From: Arthrobacter sp. 31Y
Lineage (GTDB): Bacteria > Actinomycetota > Actinomycetes > Actinomycetales > Micrococcaceae
Direction: 5' to 3'
NCBI RefSeq assembly: GCF_000526335.1
Contig: NZ_JAFW01000001.1
Coordinates: 4,908,073 to 4,972,072, forward strand
DNA: 64,000 nucleotides
In this document: piece by piece, positions 55,166 through 63,614 of the stretch
How positions within the stretch are numbered: the first letter of the stretch is position 1
How the letters are laid out: each line of letters starts with the position of its first letter
The notes under the pieces: model-generated
What the model was told of the DNA's origin: nothing
The model's input: only the letters and a program-made list of their open reading frames with translations
The model's database searches: none
Position numbers and translations under genes: made by a program

Positions 55166-55210
55166 CGGCAAGACCTTGGATAGCGACAGGACCCTGGGTA
55201 GCGGGGCCGG
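55157..55210 (+). repeat. Three degenerate 18-bp tandem repeats at ligase/thiolase junction
   Basis: Units start at 55157, 55175 and 55193; the first two differ at two positions and the third is more diverged. In the thiolase frame they encode LDSGKT, LDSDRT and LGSGAG. The ligase stop codon and the best TTG start of the thiolase gene both lie in the first unit. Confidence 0.7.
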
Positions 55211-56396
55211 CTCAGCCGGAGGGATCGACGAGTCCCGTCAACCGGTGATTATTGCCGCACTCCGATCTCCAATTTGTCGTGCCAACGGTCAGTTGAAGCA
55301 ACTGCGCGCCCCGGACCTTCTAGCCCCTGTGCTGGCTAACTTGGTTCAAACAACAGGCGTGGACCTTGCTGACGTGGACGACGTCATCGTGGGCAACGCC
55401 GTTGGCGGTGGAGGGAACGTGGCCAGATTCGCGGCACTCCAAGCCGGCTTGCCCATCAGCGTTCCGGGCATCACCGTCGACCGGCAATGCGGCTCCGGCT
55501 TGGACGCCGTGGTGTTGGCGTCCCGACTGGTGGCAGCAGGCGGCGATCCGCTGTATTTAGCTGGCGGCGTTGAAAGCATCAGTACCGCCCCGGCCCGGGC
55601 CAACAGAACCGACGACGGCGAACTCGACTTCTACTCCAGGGCCAGCTTTGTGCCAGCGCAGTTCGGAGACCCGGACATGGGTGTTGCGGCGGAGAACGTC
55701 GCCCGCGAATTCGGCGTGACACGTCAGAGGCAGGACGAGTACGCGCTCCGGAGCCATCGCCGTGCCGTTGAAGCCGCCCGGATGGGGGTTTTTGCGGATG
55801 AAATTGTTCCGCTCAAGGGCAACGGGAAACTCGTGGCGTCGGACGATGGGCCCAGGACTTCACTGCGCGCCCCGCTTATGGCGAGGTTCCCTGCAGCATT
55901 CGTGGCCGGCGGATCGGTCACGGCAGCGAACTCCTGCTTCGACGCGGACGCAGCGTCCGCCGTCGTCGTGACGTCACTGAAACGTGCCCGCGCCATGGGT
56001 GCGACGGACGGTTTGTTGGTCCTGGGGTGCGACACCACCGGGGTTGATCCGGAACTCCTTGGTATCGGCGCAGCCCACGCAGCCAAGCAGCTTCTGGATC
56101 ACCACGGACTGGCCGCGGACGAGCTTGATCTTGTGGAGTTCAATGAGGCTTTCGCCTCTCAAACCATCGCATGCCTGGAGTATCTGGGCTTAGATCCTTG
56201 GAAAGCCAATCTTGATGGCGGAGCGCTTGCCTTGGGTCATGGTTACGGTGCTTCGGGGGCGGTCCTGGTCACGCGGTTGATGGCCCAGGCTCGCCGCAGT
56301 TATGCACTGCGGGGCGAGAGTTCGCTGGCATTGGCAATGATCAGCATTGCAGGGGGCATGGGAACCGCAGCGCTCTTTCAGTACGCCAGGCTCTAG
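55158..56396 (+). CDS. Thiolase-family protein lacking second catalytic Cys (YhfS-like)
   Basis: A thiolase-fold protein of about 412 residues. The nucleophile is kept (VDRQCGSGLDAV, Cys111), as are NEAFAS and the His motif GGALALGHGYGASGA (His361). The C-terminal loop that normally holds the second catalytic Cys (CxGxG) reads SIAGGMGTA, with Ser396. Condensation or thiolysis would be impaired, so a different acyl-transfer role is possible. The start is uncertain: TTG 55158 overlaps the ligase by 8 bp, while GTG 55092 and GTG 55245 are alternatives. It converges on bioN. Confidence 0.85.
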   Translation: MDSGKTLDSDRTLGSGAGSAGGIDESRQPVIIAALRSPICRANGQLKQLRAPDLLAPVLANLVQTTGVDLADVDDVIVGNAVGGGGNVARFAALQAGLPISVPGITVDRQCGSGLDAVVLASRLVAAGGDPLYLAGGVESISTAPARANRTDDGELDFYSRASFVPAQFGDPDMGVAAENVAREFGVTRQRQDEYALRSHRRAVEAARMGVFADEIVPLKGNGKLVASDDGPRTSLRAPLMARFPAAFVAGGSVTAANSCFDADAASAVVVTSLKRARAMGATDGLLVLGCDTTGVDPELLGIGAAHAAKQLLDHHGLAADELDLVEFNEAFASQTIACLEYLGLDPWKANLDGGALALGHGYGASGAVLVTRLMAQARRSYALRGESSLALAMISIAGGMGTAALFQYARL

Positions 56397-56426
56397 CCTC
56401 TCCGCCGGTTCAGCTCCTTGGCAGGG

Positions 56427-57053
56427 TCAGTCCCTTTCTGGTTCGCCCAGCCCGCGGGCCGCCAAAGCATCACCGGTCTGGCGCGCATACGCAACAGTGG
56501 TGATGAAGACAGGGAGCACCAGTGCGCGGGGATTGCGTTCAAGCCCCCGTGCCCGCGCTGAGTCCCGTACGTCAGAGAAGGCGCCGGCTATGAAGGGGAT
56601 GCTCCTGAGCATCACTGCGATGGTCAAAGCGAAACGCTCAGGATCGGCACCGAAACGCCGGAACGGTTTTGCCAGCGCCACCACGCCGTCCAGCAGATCC
56701 TGCACGGGAGTAGTTGCGGTGAGGACGGAGGCTGCCACCACACAGACCAGCACGTTCAACACGATCCGCGCCGCGGTGGGCCCGCCGAGTTGCCACCATT
56801 GGAAGAGCCCGATGACCAGCAGGATGGGGGCCACCAACCAGATAGCCCGCAGAAGGCGGCGGAAGCCGGCCCCCGTCGCCATGAACAGGCCGCACATGAC
56901 GGCAAAAATCACCAGCGATACGGCCCAGTCCACAATAAGGAAGGACGCCGCTCCGCAGGCTGCTACCACCAGAAATTTCAGCCACAGGGGACTGCGGTGG
57001 ATGATGGAATTTCCACGAACGTAGTTCGCAATCAGGAAGCCATGCCCTCTCAC
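56427..57053 (-). CDS. bioN: Biotin ECF transporter, transmembrane subunit (EcfT/BioN)
   Basis: Energy-coupling transmembrane subunit of the biotin importer. The 208 residues have four to five hydrophobic segments and the two Ala-Arg-Gly coupling motifs near the C-terminus (SARARGLE, ALAARGLGE) that contact the ATPase. It overlaps bioM by 4 bp (ATGA) and is the last gene of the bioY-bioM-bioN operon. Confidence 0.92.
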   Translation of the reverse strand: MRGHGFLIANYVRGNSIIHRSPLWLKFLVVAACGAASFLIVDWAVSLVIFAVMCGLFMATGAGFRRLLRAIWLVAPILLVIGLFQWWQLGGPTAARIVLNVLVCVVAASVLTATTPVQDLLDGVVALAKPFRRFGADPERFALTIAVMLRSIPFIAGAFSDVRDSARARGLERNPRALVLPVFITTVAYARQTGDALAARGLGEPERD

Positions 57054-57787
57054 CTGGACACGTCACCCAAGCCGGCACCGGGCAGGGGAGCCGCGCACAG
57101 CTCACGGTAGTGGGCGACGCCCTCGGCAGCAACGCCGTCGAACACGATGCGGCCGGCCTCCACCACCAGCACCCGGTCCATGTCCAAGGCCAGGTCGAGA
57201 TCGTGCGTGGACATGATGACTTGTTGATCCAGGCCAGCGACCGTTCGGCGCAGAAGTTCGCGGTTCCGGAGATCCAGGAGGGTGGACGGTTCGTCGAGAA
57301 CCAGTACGGTGGGATCCACCGCAAGGACTGCGGCCAAGGCCAATAGCTGCCTTTCACCACCGGACAGTTCGTAGATGCTTTGATCGGCCAGATGGAGCAG
57401 GCCGAAACGATCCAGGACGGCTTCGGCCCGGGCCGCACGCTCTTTGGAGTTCTTGATGGAACGGCGCAGGGAAAGCTCAACGTCCTCCCGCCCCGTGGGC
57501 ATGACCAGCTGGGACAGGGGATCGGTAAAAACGAAGCCCACATTGCCCCGGACACGGCGGACGTTGGCAACGGTGTTATCTCCGTGGACTACTACGGCGC
57601 CTTCGCTCGGTTCAACCAAGCCATTGACGAGCCGCAGCAGCGTGGACTTCCCGGAGCCGTTGGCGCCGATGACTCCGATCCGACGTTCTGGAAGGTCCAG
57701 GGAAAAAGTGTGCAGCAGGGTTTTGGGTGCGTCGCTGCCATCGACTGCGACATGCACCGAAACCCTGCTGAAACTGATGGAATTCAT
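57050..57787 (-). CDS. bioM: Biotin ECF transporter, ATPase (EcfA/BioM)
   Basis: The 245-residue ABC ATPase powers biotin uptake with BioN and BioY. Walker A is GANGSGKST (about 41-49), the Q-loop region has FVFTDPLSQLVMP, as in EcfA proteins, the signature is LSGGERQLLALA, and Walker B is VLVLDEPSTLLD. Gene order and the single ATPase mark a dedicated (group I) ECF system. It is 17 bp downstream of bioY. Confidence 0.93.
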   Translation of the reverse strand: MNSISFSRVSVHVAVDGSDAPKTLLHTFSLDLPERRIGVIGANGSGKSTLLRLVNGLVEPSEGAVVVHGDNTVANVRRVRGNVGFVFTDPLSQLVMPTGREDVELSLRRSIKNSKERAARAEAVLDRFGLLHLADQSIYELSGGERQLLALAAVLAVDPTVLVLDEPSTLLDLRNRELLRRTVAGLDQQVIMSTHDLDLALDMDRVLVVEAGRIVFDGVAAEGVAHYRELCAAPLPGAGLGDVSR

Positions 57788-57804
57788 GGAGTGATTGTTC
57801 CCGT

Positions 57805-58434
57805 TTACTTGACCCGACGTACCAAGACATCCGGGAAGGCTTTGTGGATTGCCACGGCGATGATCACGGCCAGGACGTTCTTAATGATATCTCCGGGGAC
57901 AAAGGGGAGGTCTGCGAGGAAGGCCTTGGTGAAATCCAACTTGGCATTGACCATCATGCCCAGGACGCCGAGGGCGTGAACAACCACGATGCTGCTCACC
58001 ATGGTGGCGGCGAAGAGCCACAGTGCACGGAACTTCACTGTCCTGCGGATGACCACCGCTGCAAGGTAGCCGGTTGCGGCTGCCGCCAGCGGGAACGCGA
58101 TGATGTAACCGGCAGAAGGCGTGGCCAGGATGCCCAACCCGCTACGGCCTCCACTGAAGATCGGCAGCCCGGCGAAACCAAGCAACACATAAAGCCCGAC
58201 GGCGGCGAACCCGCGCCCGGCTCCCAGCACCAATCCACTGAGCATCACCGTCAAGGTCACCAAGGTGATGGGAACACCAAGCGCGCCTACCGGGATGCCG
58301 GGGACGATCGCGGAGGCCGCGACGAGGGCCGCGAAAACAGCAATGAGGCCGAGGTCGGTGGCGGTCCAGCGTTTTCGGGAGGACGCGGTTCGCTGGGGTG
58401 TGGCAGCGGAAGTGGAAGAGTTGGTCTGGCTCAT
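57805..58434 (-). CDS. bioY: Biotin-specific S component BioY
   Basis: Substrate-binding membrane protein of the ECF biotin importer. The 209 residues have six hydrophobic segments; GVPITLVTLTVMLSG, the GLGILATPSAGY region and PFVPGDIIKNVLAV are BioY hallmarks. The cytoplasmic N-terminal 20 residues are Ser/Thr-rich. I looked for a BioQ or BirA operator in the 278-bp upstream region and found none convincing. No biotin synthesis genes are in the window. Confidence 0.95.
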   Translation of the reverse strand: MSQTNSSTSAATPQRTASSRKRWTATDLGLIAVFAALVAASAIVPGIPVGALGVPITLVTLTVMLSGLVLGAGRGFAAVGLYVLLGFAGLPIFSGGRSGLGILATPSAGYIIAFPLAAAATGYLAAVVIRRTVKFRALWLFAATMVSSIVVVHALGVLGMMVNAKLDFTKAFLADLPFVPGDIIKNVLAVIIAVAIHKAFPDVLVRRVK

Positions 58435-58616
58435 AACGGTCCTATCGGGTGTAATGCGATGCGATGAATGTTCTTGTTTTCCCTTGTTGTCGAGAGTACG
58501 GAGGGAACGAATCCGGGATTTTGGAGTCTCTCCACAACGCTGACCCGGAATTCTTTGCCTGTCAGCACAGTTTTGCTGCTGAAGAACCCGATGTCAGGCT
58601 GCGGCCTTGGTACCGG

Positions 58617-58622
58617 TAGACT
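58617..58622 (+). promoter_or_regulatory. -10-like TAGACT before ABC-F gene
   Basis: TAGACT lies 90 bp before the ABC-F start in the divergent bioY/ABC-F region. No -35 is evident. Confidence 0.3.
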
Positions 58623-58712
58623 TGAACAGGCTGTTTCTCACGGCCGCCCCCGCCGCACTTATCGGACCCACCGGTCCCCGCGAGCGTTCCCCATTGAAAG
58701 GCATCACCCGAA

Positions 58713-60315
58713 TTGATTACCGTCCAGGACCTCGAACTCCGCGCCGGCGCACGCCTGCTCATGGACCAGGTCAACTTCAGGGTGGACAAAGGGGACAAGA
58801 TTGGACTCGTCGGACGTAACGGTGCCGGCAAGACCACCCTCACCCGGGTACTCGCCGGCGAAGGGCTCCCCGCAGGCGGTAAGGTCACCCGCAGCGGTGA
58901 GATCGGCTACCTGCCCCAGGATCCGCGAACTCCGGACATGGAACAGCTCGCGCGAGACCGCATCCTTTCGGCCCGCGGCCTGGATGTGGTGGTGGGCAAG
59001 CTGAAGAAGGCCCACGAGGATATGGCCAGCGATGACGCGGCCGTCCAGCGTAAAGCAATGAATCGCTATGACCGCCTCGAGGCAGAGTTCCTCTCAGGTG
59101 GCGGTTACGCAGCGGAAGCTGAAGCCGCTGCGATCTCCTCCAACCTTGCGTTGCCGGATCGTCTCCTCAACCAGCCGCTCAAGACCCTTTCCGGCGGCCA
59201 GCGCCGCCGTGTGGAGTTGGCGCGCATCCTGTACTCCGACGCCGAGACCCTCCTCTTGGACGAACCCACCAACCACCTCGACGCCGACTCCATCACATGG
59301 TTGCGCGACTTCCTCAAGAACCACCAGGGTGGCCTGATCGTGATCAGCCACGACACGGACTTGCTTGAGGCGACGGTGAACAAAGTGTTCCTGCTGGATG
59401 CCAACCGCGCCCAGATCGACCACTACAACATGGACTGGAAGCGCTACTTGCTCCAGCGCGAAACAGACGAGCGCGCCCGGAAGCGCGAACGGGCCAACGC
59501 CGAGAAGAAGGCCCAGGTCCTGATTGACCAAGCCAACAAGATGCGCGCCAAGGCCACCAAAGCCGTGGCTGCCCAGAACATGGCCAAGCGTGCTGAACGG
59601 CTCCTGAGCGGCTTGGAGGCCGTGCGGGAAAACGATCGCGTGGCCGCACTGCGCTTTCCCGGATCCATCACCTTGCGGCAAGACCCCCCTGACCGCGGAA
59701 GGACTCAGCAAGTCCTTACGGTTCGTTGGAGATTTTCACCGATGTGGACCTGGCAATCGATCGCGGGTCCAAGGTGGTCATCCTCGGCCTGAACGGTTGC
59801 CGGCAAGACCACCCTTCTGCGCATGCTCGCCGGCGTGGACAAGCCGGATACCGGCGACATCATCCCCGGCCACGGCCTCAAGGTGGGCTACTACGCTCAA
59901 GAGCACGAGACGCTCGACGTCGACCGCACGGTCCTGGAAAATATGCGGTCCTCGGCCCCGGACATGAAAGATGCCGAAGTCCGCGGAATCCTGGGTTCCT
60001 TCCTGTTCTCCGGTGACGACGTCGACAAGCCCGCCGGTGTCCTCTCCGGCGGTGAGAAGACCCGGTTGGCCTTGGCCACCATTGTGGCTTCCAGCGCCAA
60101 CGTGCTGCTTCTTGATGAGCCCACCAACAACCTGGACCCAGCCAGCCGCGCCGAAATCCTGGGTGCGCTCAAGAACTACAGTGGCGCCGTCGTCATGGTC
60201 AGCCACGACGAAGGTGCAGTGTCAGCGCTGAACCCGGAACGTGTTGTCCTGCTACCCGATGGGTGTTGAAGACCACTGGAACGAGGACTACCTGGATCTC
60301 ATCACGCTGGCGTAA
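58713..60315 (+). pseudogene. ABC-F family ATPase, four apparent frameshifts
   Basis: A soluble tandem ABC protein of the ABC-F group, which acts on ribosomes in translation control or antibiotic protection. The first half is intact: Walker A GRNGAGKTT, signature LSGGQRRRVELA, LLLDEPTNHLD, then a charged linker. The frame then breaks at about 59658-59662, 59716-59717, 59797-59798 and 60261-60263. Removing one base at each restores a continuous second half with GLNGAGKTT, LSGGEKTRLA, LLLDEPTNNLD and the stop at 60313. Start TTG 58713 fits MITVQDLELRAG. The gene is probably intact in the organism; the indels look like sequence errors. Confidence 0.85.
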
Positions 60316-60319
60316 GCCC

Positions 60320-60425
60320 TGGTTGCGTTCCGCTGCGCTTGTGGTTGCGTTCCGCTGCGCGGCGCGCTTGATCTGCCGCGTGCTCGCTCGTTCCTCGCTT
60401 TAGACGCGCACGCTACGCAGATCAA
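60320..60425. repeat. Intergenic repeat/inverted-repeat element
   Basis: A 19-bp direct repeat (60320-60338 and 60342-60360, TGGTTGCGTTCCGCTGCGC) is followed by inverted 9-bp arms TTGATCTGC (60368-60376) and GCAGATCAA (60417-60425) enclosing a CG-rich segment. It is non-coding and resembles a REP-like element between the ABC-F and ybaK genes. Confidence 0.5.
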
Positions 60426-60473
60426 CCGCGTCGCTTCGCTCGCCGTTGGATCACCCCCCGCAGGCTGATGCAG

Positions 60474-60928
60474 CTAGCGGACCCGGAGTTCTTCAGCGTC
60501 GGTGATGCGCGCTAGTTCTTCGTAGTTTGATGGAGAACATGGAGTTGTGGTCTCCTGCGCCGGCCCAGAGAAGTGGGTGTTCTTGGAGCGAGGTGTCCAG
60601 GATGGTGCGGATGCGTTGGGGGTGGCCGACTGGCGCTACTCCGCCTACTTCCTGGCCTGTGTGTTGCAGCACGAAGTCGGGTTTTTGCGCGGCGGATTTT
60701 GCCGGTCCCTAGTTGTGGTCGCTACCAGTTGCGTATCTACCCTGGCAGCGCCGCTTGCAAGGATGAGCAGTGGCTCGCCATCGAGCTCGAAGACCAGGCT
60801 GTTGGTGATCGCCGCGACTTCACATCCCAGCACAGATGCAGCGGCGGCCGCAGTAGGGACCTTGTCCTCGAAAGTCCGGACTGTGTCCTTGCGCCGGCGG
60901 CAGTCAAAGCGGACCGGACGTTGAGCAC
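60474..60928 (-). pseudogene. ybaK: YbaK/ProX-type aminoacyl-tRNA deacylase, frameshifted
   Basis: An editing-domain protein that hydrolyses mischarged tRNAs such as Cys-tRNAPro. The segment LGCEVAAITNSLVFELDGEPLLIL with ASGAARVDT is diagnostic. The N-terminal part (LNVRSALTAAG from GTG 60928) and the C-terminal part (ending ELRVR at 60474) lie in other frames, so at least two indels are present. Restored length is about 150 residues, normal for the family. It would be the last gene of a minus-strand run with SURF1. Confidence 0.75.
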
Positions 60929-60944
60929 CGGATCGTGAACCGGA

Positions 60945-61823
60945 TCAGTAGCCTTGTGGCATCCAGAATCGCGTCTTCCTCTTCCTCGGACGTTGGACGT
61001 TTATTCTTCCGGGGAGCGGGCGCGCGCTTCTTGGGAATGCCGCCTGCTGCGATGAATCTGCTCGTCCTCTTCGTCTTCGGCATCGATGGCTGCGTTGCGG
61101 GCTTTGTTGCCGTGCAGCGTATCCAAAGCCGATGAACATCAGAACGCCGAACGCGAACCATTGCAGCGAGTAGGAGAGATGCGTGCCCTCTTCAGTGGCT
61201 GGCTTGGGGAAGGGCGTGGGCATGGGTTGCACCGCAGGAGTCTCGCTGGCCAACTGTCCGTAAGCACCGGTGGCGATTGGATAGGAGAGTTCGCCGGCGG
61301 AAGCTTGCCAGGTCAATGGAAGCCAGTTGACCGTCCACCGCACCACGGTCCAGCTTGGGTTCGGGCAGGCTTGAGACGTGCCACCACCGTGACTTCACCA
61401 GGGGGAGGAGGCAGGGATGACGTCAGGACGGCCAGGTGTGTTGTTGCCGATTGGCAGCCACCCACGGTCGATCACCACGGCTTCGCCTGTAGTCAGCCTG
61501 AAAGGAACAACGACGTCGTAGCCTGGCTGGCCGTTCAACGGTCGGTTTGCGCACAACCCGCTGCCCGTCGAGGTCGTAGCTTGCCGCGCAGTTCAACTTG
61601 TGTCCATTCCCGTTTCAGGGTCCAAGGCGTTGAACTCGTCCTTGATCTCTGCGTAAGGGATGGGCGTTGCCGAGTAGTTACTCACCACGCGATTGATTTC
61701 CGCCAGCGTCCTCGGCCCTGCGGTCCATCTGCCAACGCCCTAGGAAAACACAGGCCGTGGCGAAAATAAGCAGCCAGCACGAAAGTACCCCAGCCACTTG
61801 CTGGAGAACAGAAAACGGTACAT
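60945..61823 (-). pseudogene. SURF1-like cytochrome oxidase assembly protein, frameshifted
   Basis: Membrane protein helping assemble heme A into cytochrome c oxidase. ATG 61823 (MYRFLFSSKWLGYF) opens the first membrane helix, and the pieces CVFLGRWQMDRR, LAEINRVVSNYSATPIPYAEI and the C-terminal EEGTHLSYSLQWFAFGVLMFIGFGY, the second helix, appear in different frames in the correct order. At least four or five indels separate them. The acidic tail ends near 60945. It directly follows the small upstream gene (TGA then ATG). It fits functionally with ctaA and ctaB elsewhere in the window. Confidence 0.75.
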
Positions 61824-62101
61824 TCAGCCGGCCTCATTCACTGTTGCTTCATTGGCCGCGAACGGCAGTGTTTCTTTCCAGAGGCCACGCGTTTTGCAGG
61901 TATTCCTCCAGCCAGTCCCGGTGTTCGCCGCACGAAAGCCAAACCTTGCGGCGATCCGGCGTGTGGATGCGGGGATTGTTCCACAAGAGCTGCCACTGCG
62001 CGCCGGCCCGGCAACCTTTGCGGGAGCACAACGCCGGCCCGGTGGCGCGTTCGGAATCCCGGCGCGGCCAGACTTGGGCCGCCGAGGTTGAAGATATTCA
62101 T
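61824..62101 (-). pseudogene. Small Cys-containing protein (~92 aa), frameshifted
   Basis: Begins MNIFNLGGPSLAAPGF at ATG 62101, overlapping the DUF3099 stop (ATGA), and ends NEAG at 61824 directly before SURF1. The middle part reads LCSRKGCRAGAQWQLLWNN and WLSCGEHRDWLEEYLQ, with CxxxxC and CxxH that could bind zinc. The total length is not a multiple of three, so indels are present. I know similar actinobacterial proteins only as hypothetical, sometimes mislabelled acetone carboxylase. Function unknown. Confidence 0.6.
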
Positions 62102-62601
62102 GAAGCCCGCCCGTTCGTCGCCGGGATCTCCGGCATCGCTTGCAGGGCCCGCGCTGGGGCCACGTGATTCTTCCGGTTCTTCGTCTTCCACCAGTTCGCC
62201 TTGGAGTACTGTCGGCGGCGTCCACAGGAAGTTCCCTCAGGCTCTGAGGAACGTTCTATTTCAGGGACCGCCACGTAATCCAGCAAGGACTCGCTATGGT
62301 CCTCAGCTTTTGTCGTTGCCGTTTGGCTATTACCACCGCAATCCACGGGCAGGAAGACAGCACCCGCGATCGCAATGATCTTGAACCAACCGTCAACCAC
62401 GAAAATCAGAACGATACAGACCATGCGGATACCCATGGCCACCGCGTACTTGATCATGCGATCACGCATGTCTTCGGAGTGAGCGGCAGCGGCATCGGTG
62501 ATGCTGTGGACTTCGGGGTCGCCGGAAAAAGCGTCCGGTTCCCCGGGAACTTGCTGCAGGGGACTGTTTTCTCGTGTCACAACTGAATCATCACGCTCCA
62601 A
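62098..62601 (-). CDS. DUF3099 membrane protein, indel-affected
   Basis: A small actinobacterial protein of unknown function. The conserved part is HSEDMRDRMIKYAVAMGIRMVCIVLIFV followed by a second hydrophobic stretch (WFKIIAIAGAVFLP), giving two membrane segments. After residue 84 the frame slips (three apparent single-base insertions near 62310-62350 cancel out) and returns to AEDHSESLLDY. The last 50 residues again look out of frame. TTG 62601 has AGGAAGG just upstream. It is first in the DUF3099-small gene-SURF1-ybaK run and divergent from fabG. Confidence 0.7.
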   Translation of the reverse strand: MERDDSVVTRENSPLQQVPGEPDAFSGDPEVHSITDAAAAHSEDMRDRMIKYAVAMGIRMVCIVLIFVVDGWFKIIAIAGAVFLPVDCGGNSQTATTKAEDHSESLLDYVAVPEIERSSEPEGTSCGRRRQYSKANWWKTKNRKNHVAPARALQAMPEIPATNGRAS

Positions 62602-62688
62602 AGGCCTTCCTCAATTCTCTCACCAAGGGCCGTACCCGCCCAAACCCGCGTTGATGAACGTTACCCGCGGGTTGCACCGGGCGGCAGA

Positions 62689-62694
62689 TAGGAT
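62689..62694 (+). promoter_or_regulatory. -10-like TAGGAT before fabG
   Basis: TAGGAT lies 62 nt before the fabG ATG, in the divergent DUF3099/fabG region. No good -35 is visible. Confidence 0.35.
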
Positions 62695-62756
62695 CAACAC
62701 AGGAAAATCCCTCTTTCATAGCGGCATGGGAAATGCCGCGGAACCTGGAGCGAAGC

Positions 62757-63494
62757 ATGTCTGAAGCAGTATCCACCGGCCGCAGCGTACTCATCACCGG
62801 CGGCAACCGGGGCATCGGCCTCGCCATTGCCGAGTCGTTCCTGGCCAACGGCGATAAAGTTGCAGTCACCTACCGAAGTGAATCAGCACTGCCTGATGGC
62901 ATCCTGGGGGTGAAGGCGATGTCACGGACGAGGCATCAATTGACGCTGCCTTCAAGATCGTGGGAAGAGGCTCACGGGCCGGTGGAGGTGCTGGTTGCCA
63001 ACGCAGGCATTACCAAAGGACACGCTGCTGCTGCGAATGAGCGAGGACGACTTCACGTCAGTTCTGGACACCACCTCACCGGCGCCTTTCGCGTCATCAA
63101 CGCGCTTCGAAGGGCATGATTCGGCTGGCGGAAAGGCCGCGTTGTCCTCATTTCCTCGGTCTCCTGGCCTGTACGGCGCTCCCGGACAGATCTCAACTAC
63201 TCCGCTTCCAGGCAGGCATGGTGGGCATCGCCCGTTCCCTGACGCGTGAACTCGGCAGGCCGCGGCATCCACGGCCAACGTCCGTCGCTCCGGGTTTGCA
63301 TCAACACAGACATGACTGCTGAATTGCCGGAGGGAGACCCAGAAGTCCTACTTGGCCAACGTTCCGGCGGGACGGCTTCGCCGAGGCTTCCGAGGTGGCG
63401 AATGTTGTGCGCTGGGTGGCCAGTGATGAGGCAGCGTACATTTCCGGGCGGCCGTGATTCCGGTAGATGGCGCGCTTGGGGATGGGCCCACTAG
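62757..63494 (+). pseudogene. fabG: 3-oxoacyl-ACP reductase, multiply frameshifted
   Basis: Short-chain dehydrogenase of fatty-acid elongation. From ATG 62757 (GGAGCG upstream) the first 50 residues are intact, with the NADP motif GGNRGIG. The rest must be pieced from three frames: VEVLVANAGI, TLLLRMSEDDFTSVLDT, the Ser-Tyr-Lys region (SGLYGAPGQINYSASKAG, partly garbled), GIARSLTRELG, INTDMTAELPE and the terminal GLGMGH. At least six indels, both insertions and deletions, occur, for example near 62915, 62960 and 63018. Length after repair is about 240 residues, normal for FabG. Confidence 0.75.
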
Positions 63495-63614
63495 GCCAAC
63501 TAGCCTGCGACAGCAGTTTTTGTTCGGGACCGACAACGGATTTCCATACGTGCCGCTGGCATGATGGACCCAGGCCCATGGAATGTGGATGAAGTGAAAC
63601 AAAAAGGAGCACGA

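Noticed and set aside
58435..58712. BioQ or BirA operator upstream of bioY
   Set aside because: I looked for TGAAC-N3-GTTAC-like and BirA-like palindromes and saw only short chance similarities.
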